From Planctomycetota bacterium (GTDB lineage: Bacteria > Planctomycetota > Planctomycetia > Pirellulales > UBA1268): a stretch of 64,000 nucleotides of DNA. The notes under the pieces are model-generated. The model was not told where the DNA came from. It was given only the letters and a program-made list of their open reading frames with translations, and made no database searches. Shown here piece after piece: positions 1 through 10,273 of this stretch (position 1 is its first letter; each line of letters starts with the position of its first letter). The DNA lies in assembly GCA_003669585.1 (NCBI GenBank), contig QWOQ01000017.1, positions 1 through 64,000 on the forward strand. The letters run 5' to 3'. Both the position numbers and the translations under genes were made by a program.

Positions 1-2184
1 ACCAGTAATGGAAATCTCTCGGTCACCGGAAGTCTGACTGCCGGTACGGGGAATGTCACGCTCAACACCGCCACTGGAAGCGTTGCCACCACAGGACTCA
101 TCACCGGCAACGTTTTGAATGTCACTGCAATCAATACTTCCACGCTCACAACCAATGTCACCACGCTGGTGGCAAACGTTACCGGTGCGGCAAGTGCGCT
201 CACGGTCAACGAGACAAACGGCCTGATCATCGGAGCAGGAAATGTCGCCACCAATAATGGAAATATCTCGATCAATCTCGCCGCAGGTGCAATCACCTCT
301 GTCGGAACGATCACCGGCAACGCTCTCTCGGCAACCGCTCCAAATACATCCACGCTCAATACGAATGTCACGACACTTGTTGCAACAATTTCTGGAGCCG
401 CTCAAGGGCTCACGGTCAATGAGACAAACGGCTTGACAATCGGAGCGGGAAATGTCGCCACCAATAGTGGAAATATTTCGATCAATCTCGCCGCTGGTGC
501 AATCACCTCTCTCGGTCGAATCACCGGCAACGTTCTCTCGGCAACCGCTCCAAATACGTCCACGCTCAATACGAATGTCACCACGCTTGTTGCAACAATT
601 TCTGGAGCCGCTCAAGGGCTCACGGTCAATGAAACAAACGGCTTGGCAATCGGAGCGGGAAATGTCACCACTAATAGTGGAAACGTCTCAATTAATCTCG
701 CCGCAGGTGCAATCACCTCTCTCGGTCGAATCACCGGCAACGTTCTCTCGGCAACCGCTCCAAATACGTCCACGCTCAATACGAATATCACGACGATTGT
801 CGCAACAATTTCTGGAGCCTCTCAAGGGCTCACCCTCAACGAGATCGATGGACTCATCATCGGCTCTATCGCTGTCCAAGCCAATAATGGCAGCATCACG
901 CTCAATCTCGCTGCAGGAAACCTCACGAACGCTGTTGCGATCAATGCAGGCTCTTCTGGAAATGTCACGCTTCTTGCACCAGCGGGTTCGATCAACTCAA
1001 GTGGCCTCATCACAGCCAATGTGCTTTCTACAACGTCACTCAATAATGCGACGCTCAATACAAATGTTGCCGGCTTGAACAGCACCATTACGGCAGCAGG
1101 AAATCTTCTCGTGAATGAGGCCAACAACCTCACGGTCGTCAATGCCAAAACGTCGAATGGTTCAATTAATCTTACAACGCCTACAACAAGCAACATTTCG
1201 GTTACGTCCATCAATTCCGCCTCTGGAACGAGTGGTAATGTAACGCTGATCGGTGGCAATCTGACAATTGATGCCCCGGGCATCACGGCAACCAATATCG
1301 TTGACCTAAGAGGAATTATCGGGACGATTTCGATTGCCATCGGCGGTCGAATTAATGCACCGACAGTGCTGACGAATTCACCGATCTACTACACAATTTC
1401 ATCAAGTGCCGATTCCGGTCCAGGTTCGCTTCGCGATGCCCTAAACGGCATCAATTCGAGCAACTACAACACTGCGATTACAATTCTCACCCCCACCACG
1501 ATTAATCTCACCTCGCCACTGCCGGCGATGACCAAAACGTTGATTTTAGCTGGCAATAATCTTCTTACGCTAAACGGGGCTGCTGCTGGCGTTACGGCCT
1601 CTGGCCTTACGCTGACATCAACTGCCACCGGCAGCAGTATCACAGGCGTTGAGCTTCTGAATTTTGGTGGAGCCGGTATCGACATCATTGGGACGAAATC
1701 AACGATTGTCTCCAATGTCATTGTCACCAATAGCGGCAGCGGAGTTCGGGCCAGCGGCGATGTTGCAGGTACGAGCGTCACGCTGTCGACATTCAACTGG
1801 AATACTACCGGCATCGAACTCAATGCCGTACAAAATATGCAAGTTGGAAAAGCCAATCAACAAGGAAATATTATCAATGGTCGAATTAATTCCACGGGTG
1901 CTATTCGAACACTCGACGGCATCAAGATTTCCGGGCTCAGCACAGGCACAAAGGCCTATGGAAATCTGATCACAGGAGCCTCTCGAGGAATCAGCCTTAT
2001 TGGCGCAAGCAATCTCACTGTTGGCGGCTACACCGCGACGCAGGAAAACGAAATTGCTGCTTGCACAACGGGTGTCTATGCAACCGGTTTCTGCAACAAT
2101 TCTTTTGTGATTAAAACGAAAATCACAACCACGCCAACACCGTACAACGTCACCGGCTCTCGCTATCTGACGATCGTTCAGTAA
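1..2184 (+). CDS. Giant repeat-rich surface protein, 3' end only
   Basis: The reading frame is open from base 1, so the true start lies upstream; the TTG near 115 is internal. About 727 residues are visible. Residues before ~300 are near-identical 70-residue repeats rich in N, T, G and A (motifs TLVATISGA, LTVNETNGL, NISINLAAGAITS), typical of a beta-solenoid or haemagglutinin-like stalk. From ~460 the sequence changes to a right-handed beta-helix module opened by SADSGPGSLRDAL, the motif that precedes parallel beta-helices in Pmp/CSLREA-type proteins. The last ~40 residues (GVYATGFCNNS, then YNVTGSRYLTIVQ) recur almost unchanged at the end of the 4137-residue protein at 10274-22687. Inference: exported surface or adhesion protein with a shared C-terminal anchoring or sorting module. 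Function not demonstrated by sequence. Confidence 0.85.
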   Translation, partial: TSNGNLSVTGSLTAGTGNVTLNTATGSVATTGLITGNVLNVTAINTSTLTTNVTTLVANVTGAASALTVNETNGLIIGAGNVATNNGNISINLAAGAITSVGTITGNALSATAPNTSTLNTNVTTLVATISGAAQGLTVNETNGLTIGAGNVATNSGNISINLAAGAITSLGRITGNVLSATAPNTSTLNTNVTTLVATISGAAQGLTVNETNGLAIGAGNVTTNSGNVSINLAAGAITSLGRITGNVLSATAPNTSTLNTNITTIVATISGASQGLTLNEIDGLIIGSIAVQANNGSITLNLAAGNLTNAVAINAGSSGNVTLLAPAGSINSSGLITANVLSTTSLNNATLNTNVAGLNSTITAAGNLLVNEANNLTVVNAKTSNGSINLTTPTTSNISVTSINSASGTSGNVTLIGGNLTIDAPGITATNIVDLRGIIGTISIAIGGRINAPTVLTNSPIYYTISSSADSGPGSLRDALNGINSSNYNTAITILTPTTINLTSPLPAMTKTLILAGNNLLTLNGAAAGVTASGLTLTSTATGSSITGVELLNFGGAGIDIIGTKSTIVSNVIVTNSGSGVRASGDVAGTSVTLSTFNWNTTGIELNAVQNMQVGKANQQGNIINGRINSTGAIRTLDGIKISGLSTGTKAYGNLITGASRGISLIGASNLTVGGYTATQENEIAACTTGVYATGFCNNSFVIKTKITTTPTPYNVTGSRYLTIVQ
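141..860 (+). repeat. 210-bp in-frame tandem repeats
   Basis: The same 10-mer (cacgctcaat or cacgctcaca) recurs at 141, 351, 561 and 771, giving a 210-bp (70-codon) period with three full units and a partial fourth. Units 2 and 3 differ at only a few positions, which implies recent duplication or gene conversion inside the coding sequence. Confidence 0.85.
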
Positions 2185-2379
2185 TTGACCACGTGCATTG
2201 TCTGTGATCCTCTGTGCCGCACGCAGTGGGATGCACTGAAAGAAGCTTCGGTTGAAAATGTCAAAGCCGAAAGATACTCTGTGTGCGGGGATTTGGTTTC
2301 ACGGGCCGCGATTTCGCGAGAGGGCATCTATCGCTCCTGCACGCATCATTGGTCAATATTTTTTTAGGAGATTCGGAGC

Positions 2380-5300
2380 ATGACCCTCTTGAAACGCTTA
2401 CGCCACACATTTTTGCGTCGTCAAAAAGTTTATTCCAAAAAACGGCCTCTCCTCGCTGAATTTCTTGAAGCTCGTTCGATGCTGTCGGCCTCTTCAATCA
2501 ATCTCGACTCTGTGGACAACGCATACTGCTCCACATTGCCCGTGATCGATGACAATTTTCAATTTGCTTTCCAGCCCACAGCTTCCACTCTCCAACTGGC
2601 GCCTCTTGCGGAGACGTTTTTACTGCACAGCCGACCGAGTGCTACGAAAATTATTTATCTCGACTTCACGGGCCACACAACAACTGGCACTTCCTGGAGC
2701 AACGGCGCGACAATCGTAACGCCGGAGTATGACATCGATGACATCGCTGGGTTCAGCAACAGCGAACTTCAAAACGTCCAAGACGTCTGGGCTCGAGTGG
2801 TCGAAGACTTTGCCCCTTTTGATGTCGATGTGACGACGCAAGAGCCGGCGAGTCTTGAAGATCTTCGAAACTCCGGTGGAGCCGATGATCGCTGGGGAAT
2901 CCGAGTGGTTATCGGGGGCGACAACGGCTGGCTAGGGGCTGCGGCTGGTGGCGTCGCCTTCCTCACATCCTTCGATTGGGATAGCGACACGCCCTGCTTT
3001 GTCTTTACTGATAATCTTGGAAATGGAAATCCAAAAAATACTGCGGAAGCAACAAGCCACGAAGTCGGTCATACGCTTGGACTCGATCACGACGGTCGCA
3101 CGAGTCCCTCTGAGGGTTACTACTCTGGCCATGGTTCTGGTCCAACGGGCTGGGCTCCCATTATGGGTGTTGGTTACTCCAAAGAACTCGTGCAGTGGAG
3201 TTCGGGGCAATACCTCAGTGCCAATAACCCGGAAGACGATCTGACAATCATTACAACAACCAATGGTTTTGGATATCGAGTGGACGATTACGGGAGCACG
3301 ATTTCCACGGCCAACGAACCACCGTTGAAATCAGAAATACCGCTCTCTCTGACCGGTGTGATCGAGCAAAATACCGATATCGATCTGTTTCGCATCAGAA
3401 CCACCGGTTCACTCAAAGCAACCCTTACGCCTGCGGTCATCAGCCCCAATCTCGATATCCTTGCAGAAATTTGGGATGCAACCGGATCGGTCATCTTTAC
3501 GAGCAATCCTCTCGATGCCCTCAACGCTTCGTTTGATCTGATCGTAACGGCGGGCGATTATTTTCTGGCAATTCGTGGTGGCGGAAAGGGAGATCCGCTC
3601 GGCACCGGTTACACCAATTACGGGAGCCTCGGTCAGTATTCAATGACATTAACCGTGTCGTCAGATACAACGCCTCCTGTGGCAACGTTTGCAACCAGTC
3701 CGACACTGCGTAACACACCACTCGATTCGATCGGAATTGATTTTAGTCGCAGCGTAAGCGGTGTTTCGATCGGCGATTTGACGCTCTCGCGAAACGGCGT
3801 TCCGGTAAATCTCGCCGCGGCAACGCTCACAGGAAGTCGACTCAATTACACGCTTGCAAATCTGGGAACGGCCACTGCTCTCGACGGCGATTACACGCTC
3901 ACGCTCGTCGCCGCTGGCTCCGGAATTGTCGACATTGCCGGCATTCCTCTCCTTGTCAATGCGCGCGTTTCATGGACGCTTGATAAAACTTCGCCTGCAG
4001 TGATCCTTGCAACCAGCTCACCAAGTTTGACCAATCAATCGAGCATGGTTGTGACGGTGAATTTTTCTGAGTCGGTCTCAGGCCTTTCTCTCTCAGACAT
4101 TCTCGTTACCAACGCAGTCGCTTCCAACCTACTCGGCTCCGGAGCAAGCTATTCGTTTACCGTTTCACCCCTCACAGATGGCCCGGTTGTCATTGAGATT
4201 GGATCTGCTGCAGCGATGGATGCCGCCGGAAATCCGAATACGCAGTCAAACACTCTTTCGTTTGTTTCCGATCGTAGCAATCCAGCGACACCCACATTTT
4301 TGCTGGTCAACGATTCTGGCGTAAACCCCAGCGATCGCATTACCAACGACGGACGAATGATCGTTTCGGGTCTCGAACCGCTTGCCGTTTGGCAGTACAG
4401 TCTGACAGGTGGATTGCTATGGGTAACGGGAAGTGGAACGACGTTCGTGGTTCCAGATGGTCAGTATCTTTCGGGGATTATTCGCATTCGCCAGAGCGAT
4501 GCCGCCGGAAATCCGAGTTTTGAAGGATTCAATAGTGCTTCTGTTACGGTAGACACCGTCGCACCAGTTGTTTTGTTTGCACCGATTCGAAGTCCCGTTT
4601 CATCGTCTCTGAAATCAATTTCGTTCTCGTTTACCGAAACAACGTATGGTGTTGTTCCGAATGATTTTCGTCTTTTTCGAGATGGCGAGGCCGTTGCCTT
4701 GGTGGGCGCAGAAGTCACTGGCAGCGGCATGAATTGGGCAGTGAACAACCTTGCAAATTGCAATCGAATTCAGGGCGGTTATCGAATCGTGTTAACTGCC
4801 GCTGGCTCAGCAATCACGGATAGTGCCGGAAATTTTCTCTCGCTCAATGCTGATCGAGAGTGGCTTGTACAGTCGATCAAGCCGAGTGCCCCACGAACAC
4901 TCACCGGTATTCCTGGAGCCGGTCAGGTGCTCCTCTCGTGGAGCGCTCCTGCATCGAGCGGCTTGACCATTGTGCGCGACTACACGGTTCAGTATGCGAA
5001 TGCAGGAGGCCCTTGGATATCATTCAACGACGGCATATCGACGCTGACGACAGCGATGGTCACTGGGCTCACGAATGGATCGAGTTATACATTTCGCGTA
5101 GCAGCAATCAATTCTTTAGGTATTGGAATCTATTCATCGAACTCGCCTTCCATCACGCCTCTCTCAAAACCATCGACCCCCACGATTCTTTCCACCACAG
5201 CCAATGACGGTCTGGTTTCGCTGACGTGGAGAGTTCCTGTGTCAAACGGTGGTTCGTCGATCACCGATTATATTCTTCAGTTTTCTACCAATAGTGGGGC

Positions 5301-6045
5301 TTCTTGGGTGCAGTCGAACGACTCTGTTTCGATCAACACCGCCGCGACGGTGAGTTCTTTAACAAATGGAGTCACTTATCTTTTTCGTGTTGCAGCCGTG
5401 AATGCTGCAGGTGCTGGTGATTGGTCTTCACCATCGTCACCCATCACGCCTCGTTCTCTGGCAGGATCTGTTTCAGAACTTCTAGGTGTGGCAGGGAATA
5501 CTCAGGCCACGCTAACGTGGAACTCTCCCGCTTCTACAGGTGGATCGCCTATCACCGATTATATTATCCAGTTTGCGCCACTCAACCAGGCAACTTGGAC
5601 AACATTTGTGGATGGTATTTCTACAGTTCGATCGGCGACGGTCACCGGTCTGATTAATGGCACAGCGTATCGATTTCGCGTGGCATCGAAGACCGTCATG
5701 GGTGAAAGTCCTTTTTGTGACCCCAGCAATTCAGTAACGCCGGGTCTTTTTGTTCCGGAGGTTCCCACCAAACTCAAACTTATCGCATCGACAGGCAGCG
5801 CGTATCTCTTTTGGACCGCGCCACAATTTCTTGGCGGCACATCGCTTGTTGACTACGTTGTTCAATATTCTCTAGGCGGCAGTGGTTCTTGGACCACGTT
5901 TAACGATGGCGTCTCTGTGGCAACCTCGACCCGAGTCACAGGTCTGACCCCTGGCGGAAGCTACGTGTTTCGTGTGGCGGCAAAAAGTTCTCTCGGAACA
6001 GGTGCCTGGTCGGCGATTTCATCTCCAATCGTTCCCAAAGCCTGA
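2380..6045 (+). CDS. Secreted metzincin-type metalloprotease with Ig-like and FN3 repeats
   Basis: 1221 residues; ATG preceded by GGAG. The N-terminus is basic and has the LEPR-XLL-like motif LEARSMLSAS (29-38), a planctomycete export-associated signature. The catalytic domain (~80-290) has the full zinc motif HEVGHTLGLDH with H227, E228, H231 and H237, and a Met-turn at M262 (PIMGVGY), as in metzincins. Next come a PPC-like beta domain (~314-425), three or four Ig-like domains (~428-832; RNGVPVNL, RDGEAVAL patterns), and four fibronectin III repeats (~833-1221; SITDYILQFS, GTAYRFRVA). One of the Ig-like domain types is also found in the neighbouring subtilase. Likely an extracellular protein-degrading or surface-processing enzyme; substrate unknown. 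Stop is TGA, which matters for the next gene. Confidence 0.88.
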   Translation: MTLLKRLRHTFLRRQKVYSKKRPLLAEFLEARSMLSASSINLDSVDNAYCSTLPVIDDNFQFAFQPTASTLQLAPLAETFLLHSRPSATKIIYLDFTGHTTTGTSWSNGATIVTPEYDIDDIAGFSNSELQNVQDVWARVVEDFAPFDVDVTTQEPASLEDLRNSGGADDRWGIRVVIGGDNGWLGAAAGGVAFLTSFDWDSDTPCFVFTDNLGNGNPKNTAEATSHEVGHTLGLDHDGRTSPSEGYYSGHGSGPTGWAPIMGVGYSKELVQWSSGQYLSANNPEDDLTIITTTNGFGYRVDDYGSTISTANEPPLKSEIPLSLTGVIEQNTDIDLFRIRTTGSLKATLTPAVISPNLDILAEIWDATGSVIFTSNPLDALNASFDLIVTAGDYFLAIRGGGKGDPLGTGYTNYGSLGQYSMTLTVSSDTTPPVATFATSPTLRNTPLDSIGIDFSRSVSGVSIGDLTLSRNGVPVNLAAATLTGSRLNYTLANLGTATALDGDYTLTLVAAGSGIVDIAGIPLLVNARVSWTLDKTSPAVILATSSPSLTNQSSMVVTVNFSESVSGLSLSDILVTNAVASNLLGSGASYSFTVSPLTDGPVVIEIGSAAAMDAAGNPNTQSNTLSFVSDRSNPATPTFLLVNDSGVNPSDRITNDGRMIVSGLEPLAVWQYSLTGGLLWVTGSGTTFVVPDGQYLSGIIRIRQSDAAGNPSFEGFNSASVTVDTVAPVVLFAPIRSPVSSSLKSISFSFTETTYGVVPNDFRLFRDGEAVALVGAEVTGSGMNWAVNNLANCNRIQGGYRIVLTAAGSAITDSAGNFLSLNADREWLVQSIKPSAPRTLTGIPGAGQVLLSWSAPASSGLTIVRDYTVQYANAGGPWISFNDGISTLTTAMVTGLTNGSSYTFRVAAINSLGIGIYSSNSPSITPLSKPSTPTILSTTANDGLVSLTWRVPVSNGGSSITDYILQFSTNSGASWVQSNDSVSINTAATVSSLTNGVTYLFRVAAVNAAGAGDWSSPSSPITPRSLAGSVSELLGVAGNTQATLTWNSPASTGGSPITDYIIQFAPLNQATWTTFVDGISTVRSATVTGLINGTAYRFRVASKTVMGESPFCDPSNSVTPGLFVPEVPTKLKLIASTGSAYLFWTAPQFLGGTSLVDYVVQYSLGGSGSWTTFNDGVSVATSTRVTGLTPGGSYVFRVAAKSSLGTGAWSAISSPIVPKA

Positions 6046-6065
6046 CCTGCACAAATGTTGGCAGG
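6046..6065 (+). terminator. Hairpin directly after the metalloprotease gene
   Basis: CCTGC at 6046-6050 pairs with GCAGG at 6061-6065, and CAA pairs with TTG inside it around a bulged A and a three-base loop. No T-tract follows, so this is only a weak terminator candidate. Confidence 0.3.
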
Positions 6066-6340
6066 CTCACCTTGAGTCTCATTCGAACGTTGACTGTCGA
6101 TTTTCAAAAACTACGTAGCCCCCTACAACCGTGCAAAACGAAAATATTCGTCGAATGCTCAACTTTGCATAACAAAACGTTGCGTTCCCCCACCACAAAG
6201 GTAGAATCCAATGCGTAGGCTTGGGCGGCAGTGTGGATCGAACAATTTCGCGATTGAGTTTTTTCCGTGAGTGGATTTCTCGTTTGTTTTCGAGAATCTG
6301 TTTCTGATGGTCTGTTGGTTATTCCGAGGAGATTTTGTCG

Positions 6341-9300
6341 ATGAGTCTTAAAAAACAGGTTCATACCGTTCGATCGAGACAAAAGCAGAAAACTTTTCGC
6401 ACGCTCCTGTCGAGCGAAAGGCTTGAAGATCGGTGCATGCTCACGGCTTCCGTTGGTTCTGCGTATGATTCTGTTTCATCGACGTGGTTTGCTTCACTTT
6501 CTCACTCTGGCGGCCCCGCCTCGTCACTCGCAGTGGCAGTCAGCCAAGCTCCTTCTTCCTCGAACTCTGCTTCGGAAAACCTCAATGAATGGATCGTTCG
6601 ACTCAATTCGGAAGCGACAAAAACTATTCGTTCTGTTGCCGATGCTGCAAAAGCGTTTGCCAATGCACCGTACGGCATCCAAGTCGTAAAAGGGCTCGGC
6701 CTTACAGGGCAACTCTTACTTTCGGCAAATGCCTCTGCCGCGAAAGTTGGAGACTATCTGAAAGCGAATCCTTTGCTGGCGTATGCCGAACAAAACATGC
6801 GGGTTCAGGCACTGCAGGCAACCCCAAACGATCCCAAGTATACAAACGGTGATCTTTGGGGCCTCAATAATAGTGGCCAAAATGGCGGTGTCCCAGATGC
6901 CGACATTGATGCACCCGAGGCTTGGGATATTACTACCGGGAGTCGTTCCGTTGTGGTTGCTGTGATCGATACTGGCATCGACTACAATCATCCTGATTTA
7001 CGAGACAACATGTGGCGTAATCCCGGCGAAACACCGGGAGATAACATCGATAACGACGGCAATGGTTTCATTGACGATGTTTACGGCTGGGATTTTTATA
7101 ACAACGACGCATCCGTGTATGACAGTCCAGAAGACGATCATGGCACTCACGTCGCCGGAACCATCGCAGGCCGGGGAAATAATGAAATTGGTGTTGTGGG
7201 CGTTAATTGAGTTTCGTCCATCATGTCTATCAAATTTCTAGGCGATTTTGGCGGGACCACCAGTGGAGCCATAGCTTCTGTGAACTATGCAACCATGATG
7301 AAAGGCCGCGGAACGAATATTCGCGTTACGAGCAACAGCTGGGGCGGCGGGGGTTATAGCGAAGGACTCAAAAGCGCCATTGAAGCTGGAGGGCAAGCGA
7401 ATATCTTATTTGTTGCAGCAGCAGGAAATTCTGGAACAAACAATGATGTTATTCCTTCCTATCCCTCCGGCTATGACTCAGCATGTATTGTTTCAGTTGC
7501 GGCAACTGATAGAAATGACAAACTTGCCTCTTTTAGTCAATACGGTAAAACCAGTGTCGATATTGGTGCTCCGGGCGTGAGTATCTGGAGCACTCTTCCG
7601 GAAAATACGTATGGCTCTTACGATGGAACAAGTATGGCCACGCCGCATGTCTCCGGCGTGGCAGCGCTCGTGTTGGCGATCAATCCAACAATTAGTGTGA
7701 CCGACTTAAAGGCAGTGATTCTCGACTCTGTTGACAAGATATCAAGCCTCGCCGGTAAGACAGTGACCGGTGGCCGCCTGAATGCGTTTAAAGCACTTGA
7801 AAAAGCTCGTCCGTTTTTGAAACTTCTATCGGTGAGTCCAAGCGGAACCGTATTGCCGCCTTCCAGCGTGAGTCAAATCACGGTGCGATTCAGTGAAGAG
7901 GCTTTGGGGGCCTCGGTAGTGAAAGGGAATTTTCTGCTTGTTGGCGACGGGGATGACGGAGAATTTGGCTCTGAAACCGCTCCGGGCGATGATGTTTCAA
8001 TTTCGATAAGCGACTCGCAAATCTCTCAGGCTCTCGATGGCTCGCAAGGTGTTGTCACCATTTCTTTCAGTTCTCCACTTCTGCCGGATCGTTACCGACT
8101 CACGCTAAAAGGAACTGGAAGTAATCCACTTCGCAATGGAGCCGGGTTGCCGCTTTCAAACGGAAAAGATCTCTCGTCAATGTTTCTTATACGGGCTAAT
8201 GCAGAGGAGCCGAATGATTGGATGGACAATGCAATCAATGTCAGCAGAACCAGTGGTCGAATCGTTTTTGATGAAAATCTTGGCGACGGAGCCTATGGTT
8301 CCCGCGATGTTGATATGTTTAAAGTGACTCTTGCCCAGTCCCAGCTTTTTATTGCCGATATCGATGCGGTGCGGCTGTCCAAAACTTCCTTATTTAATAG
8401 CTACCTGAGGCTCTTTGATTCGAAAGGAAATCAGATTCTGGCCAACAACGATTTCGCCGAATCGGCTGATAGCTATCTTGAATTTCGGGCCAAAGAAGCT
8501 GGAACATACTATGTGGGCGTGTCGGGCTATGGAAACTCGTCCTATTTGGCCGTAAATGGTTTTGGAAGGCCAGGCTCCACCGGTGACTATCGACTTTCGT
8601 TGACGTTTCAGACAGTGGCCGCAACACCCTCCCCGCTGACACTCACTATCGTGAATATAACTCCCAATCCACGAACAGAGGCCGTTCCAGAGATCGTTCT
8701 GGAATTCAATCGCCCCGCCTCTGGGTTTGATATCGGTGATCTCGGTCTTACTCGCAATAATCAAACCGTCTCGCTGGTGGGAACAACGCTCGTCTCTTCC
8801 GACAACAAGCGATGGATTCTTTCCGGCCTAGCCACAAAGACATCCGATTCGGGAACATATTTTTTTACGGTAAACGTCGGTGGCAGCGGCATTCAAGATC
8901 AATTTGGATTGATGCTCTCGTCGAACGTTTCCAAGTCTTGGATAATGTCGGGCCCCGTTGTACCGCCGCCGTCGCTCGTTGCTGATTTTGGAGATGCCAT
9001 TCCGGATTCCTATAACGTGATATTTGCTTCGAATTCAAATATTCAAACGAAGTTGCTCTCCCAAAAAATTGGCGATGGAACGAATAAATCAAAAGATGTC
9101 GACATCCTCAAGTTCACGCTCTCTGTTGGCTCGCGACTAGACATTGATGTGAATGCCAGAAGTCTTTCCATACCGAGCAAGCTCGACAGCTTTGTGCGAC
9201 TTTTCGATTCGACAGGAAAGCAACTTGCTTACAACGATAACGACCGCCGAATCGGGAAAACATCTCCAGACAGCTTCCTCACATTTGAAGTGAAAACAGC

Positions 9301-9532
9301 GGGTGTTTACTACGTCGGAATTTCGGGCTCTGGAAACGCCGGGTACAATCCCGCAAAACCAGGCTCCGGGAAATCTGGTTCTTTGGGGGATTACACAGTA
9401 GAAATTTCTGTGTCGAGTGCCGCCATGACATCACCACAGGCAAGCGTTTTGCAATCGATGGCGTTCTCGCTCTGGCAGGCCTCGCAAAGCACATCATCTT
9501 CAACCCCAAAAGCGACTCGTCTCACCTTCTGA
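6341..9532 (+). pseudogene. Subtilisin-like serine protease interrupted by one in-frame TGA
   Basis: ATG at 6341 has GAGGAG upstream; a TTG two codons earlier is less likely. The frame continues to 9532 apart from TGA at 7208-7210 (codon 290), and the same frame resumes immediately. N-terminal LEPR-XLL-like LEDRCMLTA (28-36), an inhibitor-like propeptide, then the S8 triad in continuous numbering: D210 (VIDTGIDYNHPDL), H267 (DHGTHVAGT), S431 (GTSMATPHVSG). The TGA splits the domain between the His and Ser segments, after GVVGVN, where subtilases of this type have Trp (TGG), so one G-to-A change explains it. C-terminal: Ig-like domain plus two PPC-like domains (~621-757 and ~880-1023), for a total of ~1063 codons. 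Neither half would be active alone. Alternatives are a sequencing error or stop readthrough; TGA ends other genes here, so a changed genetic code is unlikely. Confidence 0.8.
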
Positions 9533-10250
9533 CAGGTTTTGACCCCTTCTGACCACAATCGTAAAAAGTCGGGAATAGTTCTGGCTCCGAATAGCGATTT
9601 TAAAAGAGTTCTGGCATAAAGAGGCAAGCTTTATCCCAGTTTTTCGAGATACTCGCATGCGTCTCTCTCTTTGGGACTTTATTTTCTCGGCTTTCCTTTT
9701 TCGTTTGGCTCGTTTGGAAGCAGGCTTCCGTTTTCAGGACCTCTTCTATGGCATCAAAGCCCGAGCCTTACGGCCGCTCATGATCTCTATTTTTGCCGGA
9801 AATTTGTCTTATCTTAGATCATCTGCTCGGCTTGTCCTCAAGAAAAAAAACTCTAAAGCATTTTCTTTGTCGAACCATCCACGCTGTTCATCGTCCAACT
9901 TGCGTTTTGGTGGTTCGATTGTGTCAAAAGCCAGACTTGAGCCAATCTGGACAAGAACTACTTTCAATTTTCTGCGTAAATACTTCTGTTTCCGTCACAT
10001 TGTGTCATCGAAACAAGGAAACGCGAAACTTGGGAAAACATTGGCTTATTGCGGCGGAAAAGTCGACCTCTCTCCCCTGAAGAACCGAACTAATGAACGT
10101 GTGTGCAAGTCCTCTTTTTCATTGCAGGTCGCGTTCACTCGTTGGTTTCCCACCTCCGTATTCCCACCTGTTTGTTTACTAACGCCCGCTCAATTGATCT
10201 GACTTCGAACTCTCTCCTGTATTCGTACTACTCCGGTTTCTAGTTCTGCA
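9533..10250. other. Intergenic region upstream of the giant gene
   Basis: About 720 bases without a credible gene. The + strand frame 9657-10202 encodes a low-complexity, basic peptide without a recognisable domain or a convincing ribosome binding site. The region probably carries the promoter and leader of the 12.4-kb gene that follows; no clear -35/-10 pair stands out. Confidence 0.5.
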
Positions 10251-10264
10251 CTTCCTTCGGAAGG
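10251..10264 (+). promoter_or_regulatory. Ribosome binding site inside a small hairpin
   Basis: The Shine-Dalgarno sequence GGAAGG (10259-10264) lies 9 bases before the ATG at 10274. CTTCC (10251-10255) can pair with GGAAG (10259-10263) around a TTC loop, so the site could be partly masked in mRNA. The pairing is visible; a regulatory role is inference. Confidence 0.4.
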
Positions 10265-10273
10265 ATTTGACTC

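Noticed and set aside
7208-7210. Selenocysteine or TGA-as-Trp recoding
   Set aside because: TGA is a normal stop for the neighbouring metalloprotease and for this gene itself, the position does not call for Sec, and no SECIS-like stem was evident.
9657-10202. 181-residue open frame upstream of the giant gene
   Set aside because: No domain, no convincing ribosome binding site, biased basic/aromatic composition, and placed where a leader is expected.
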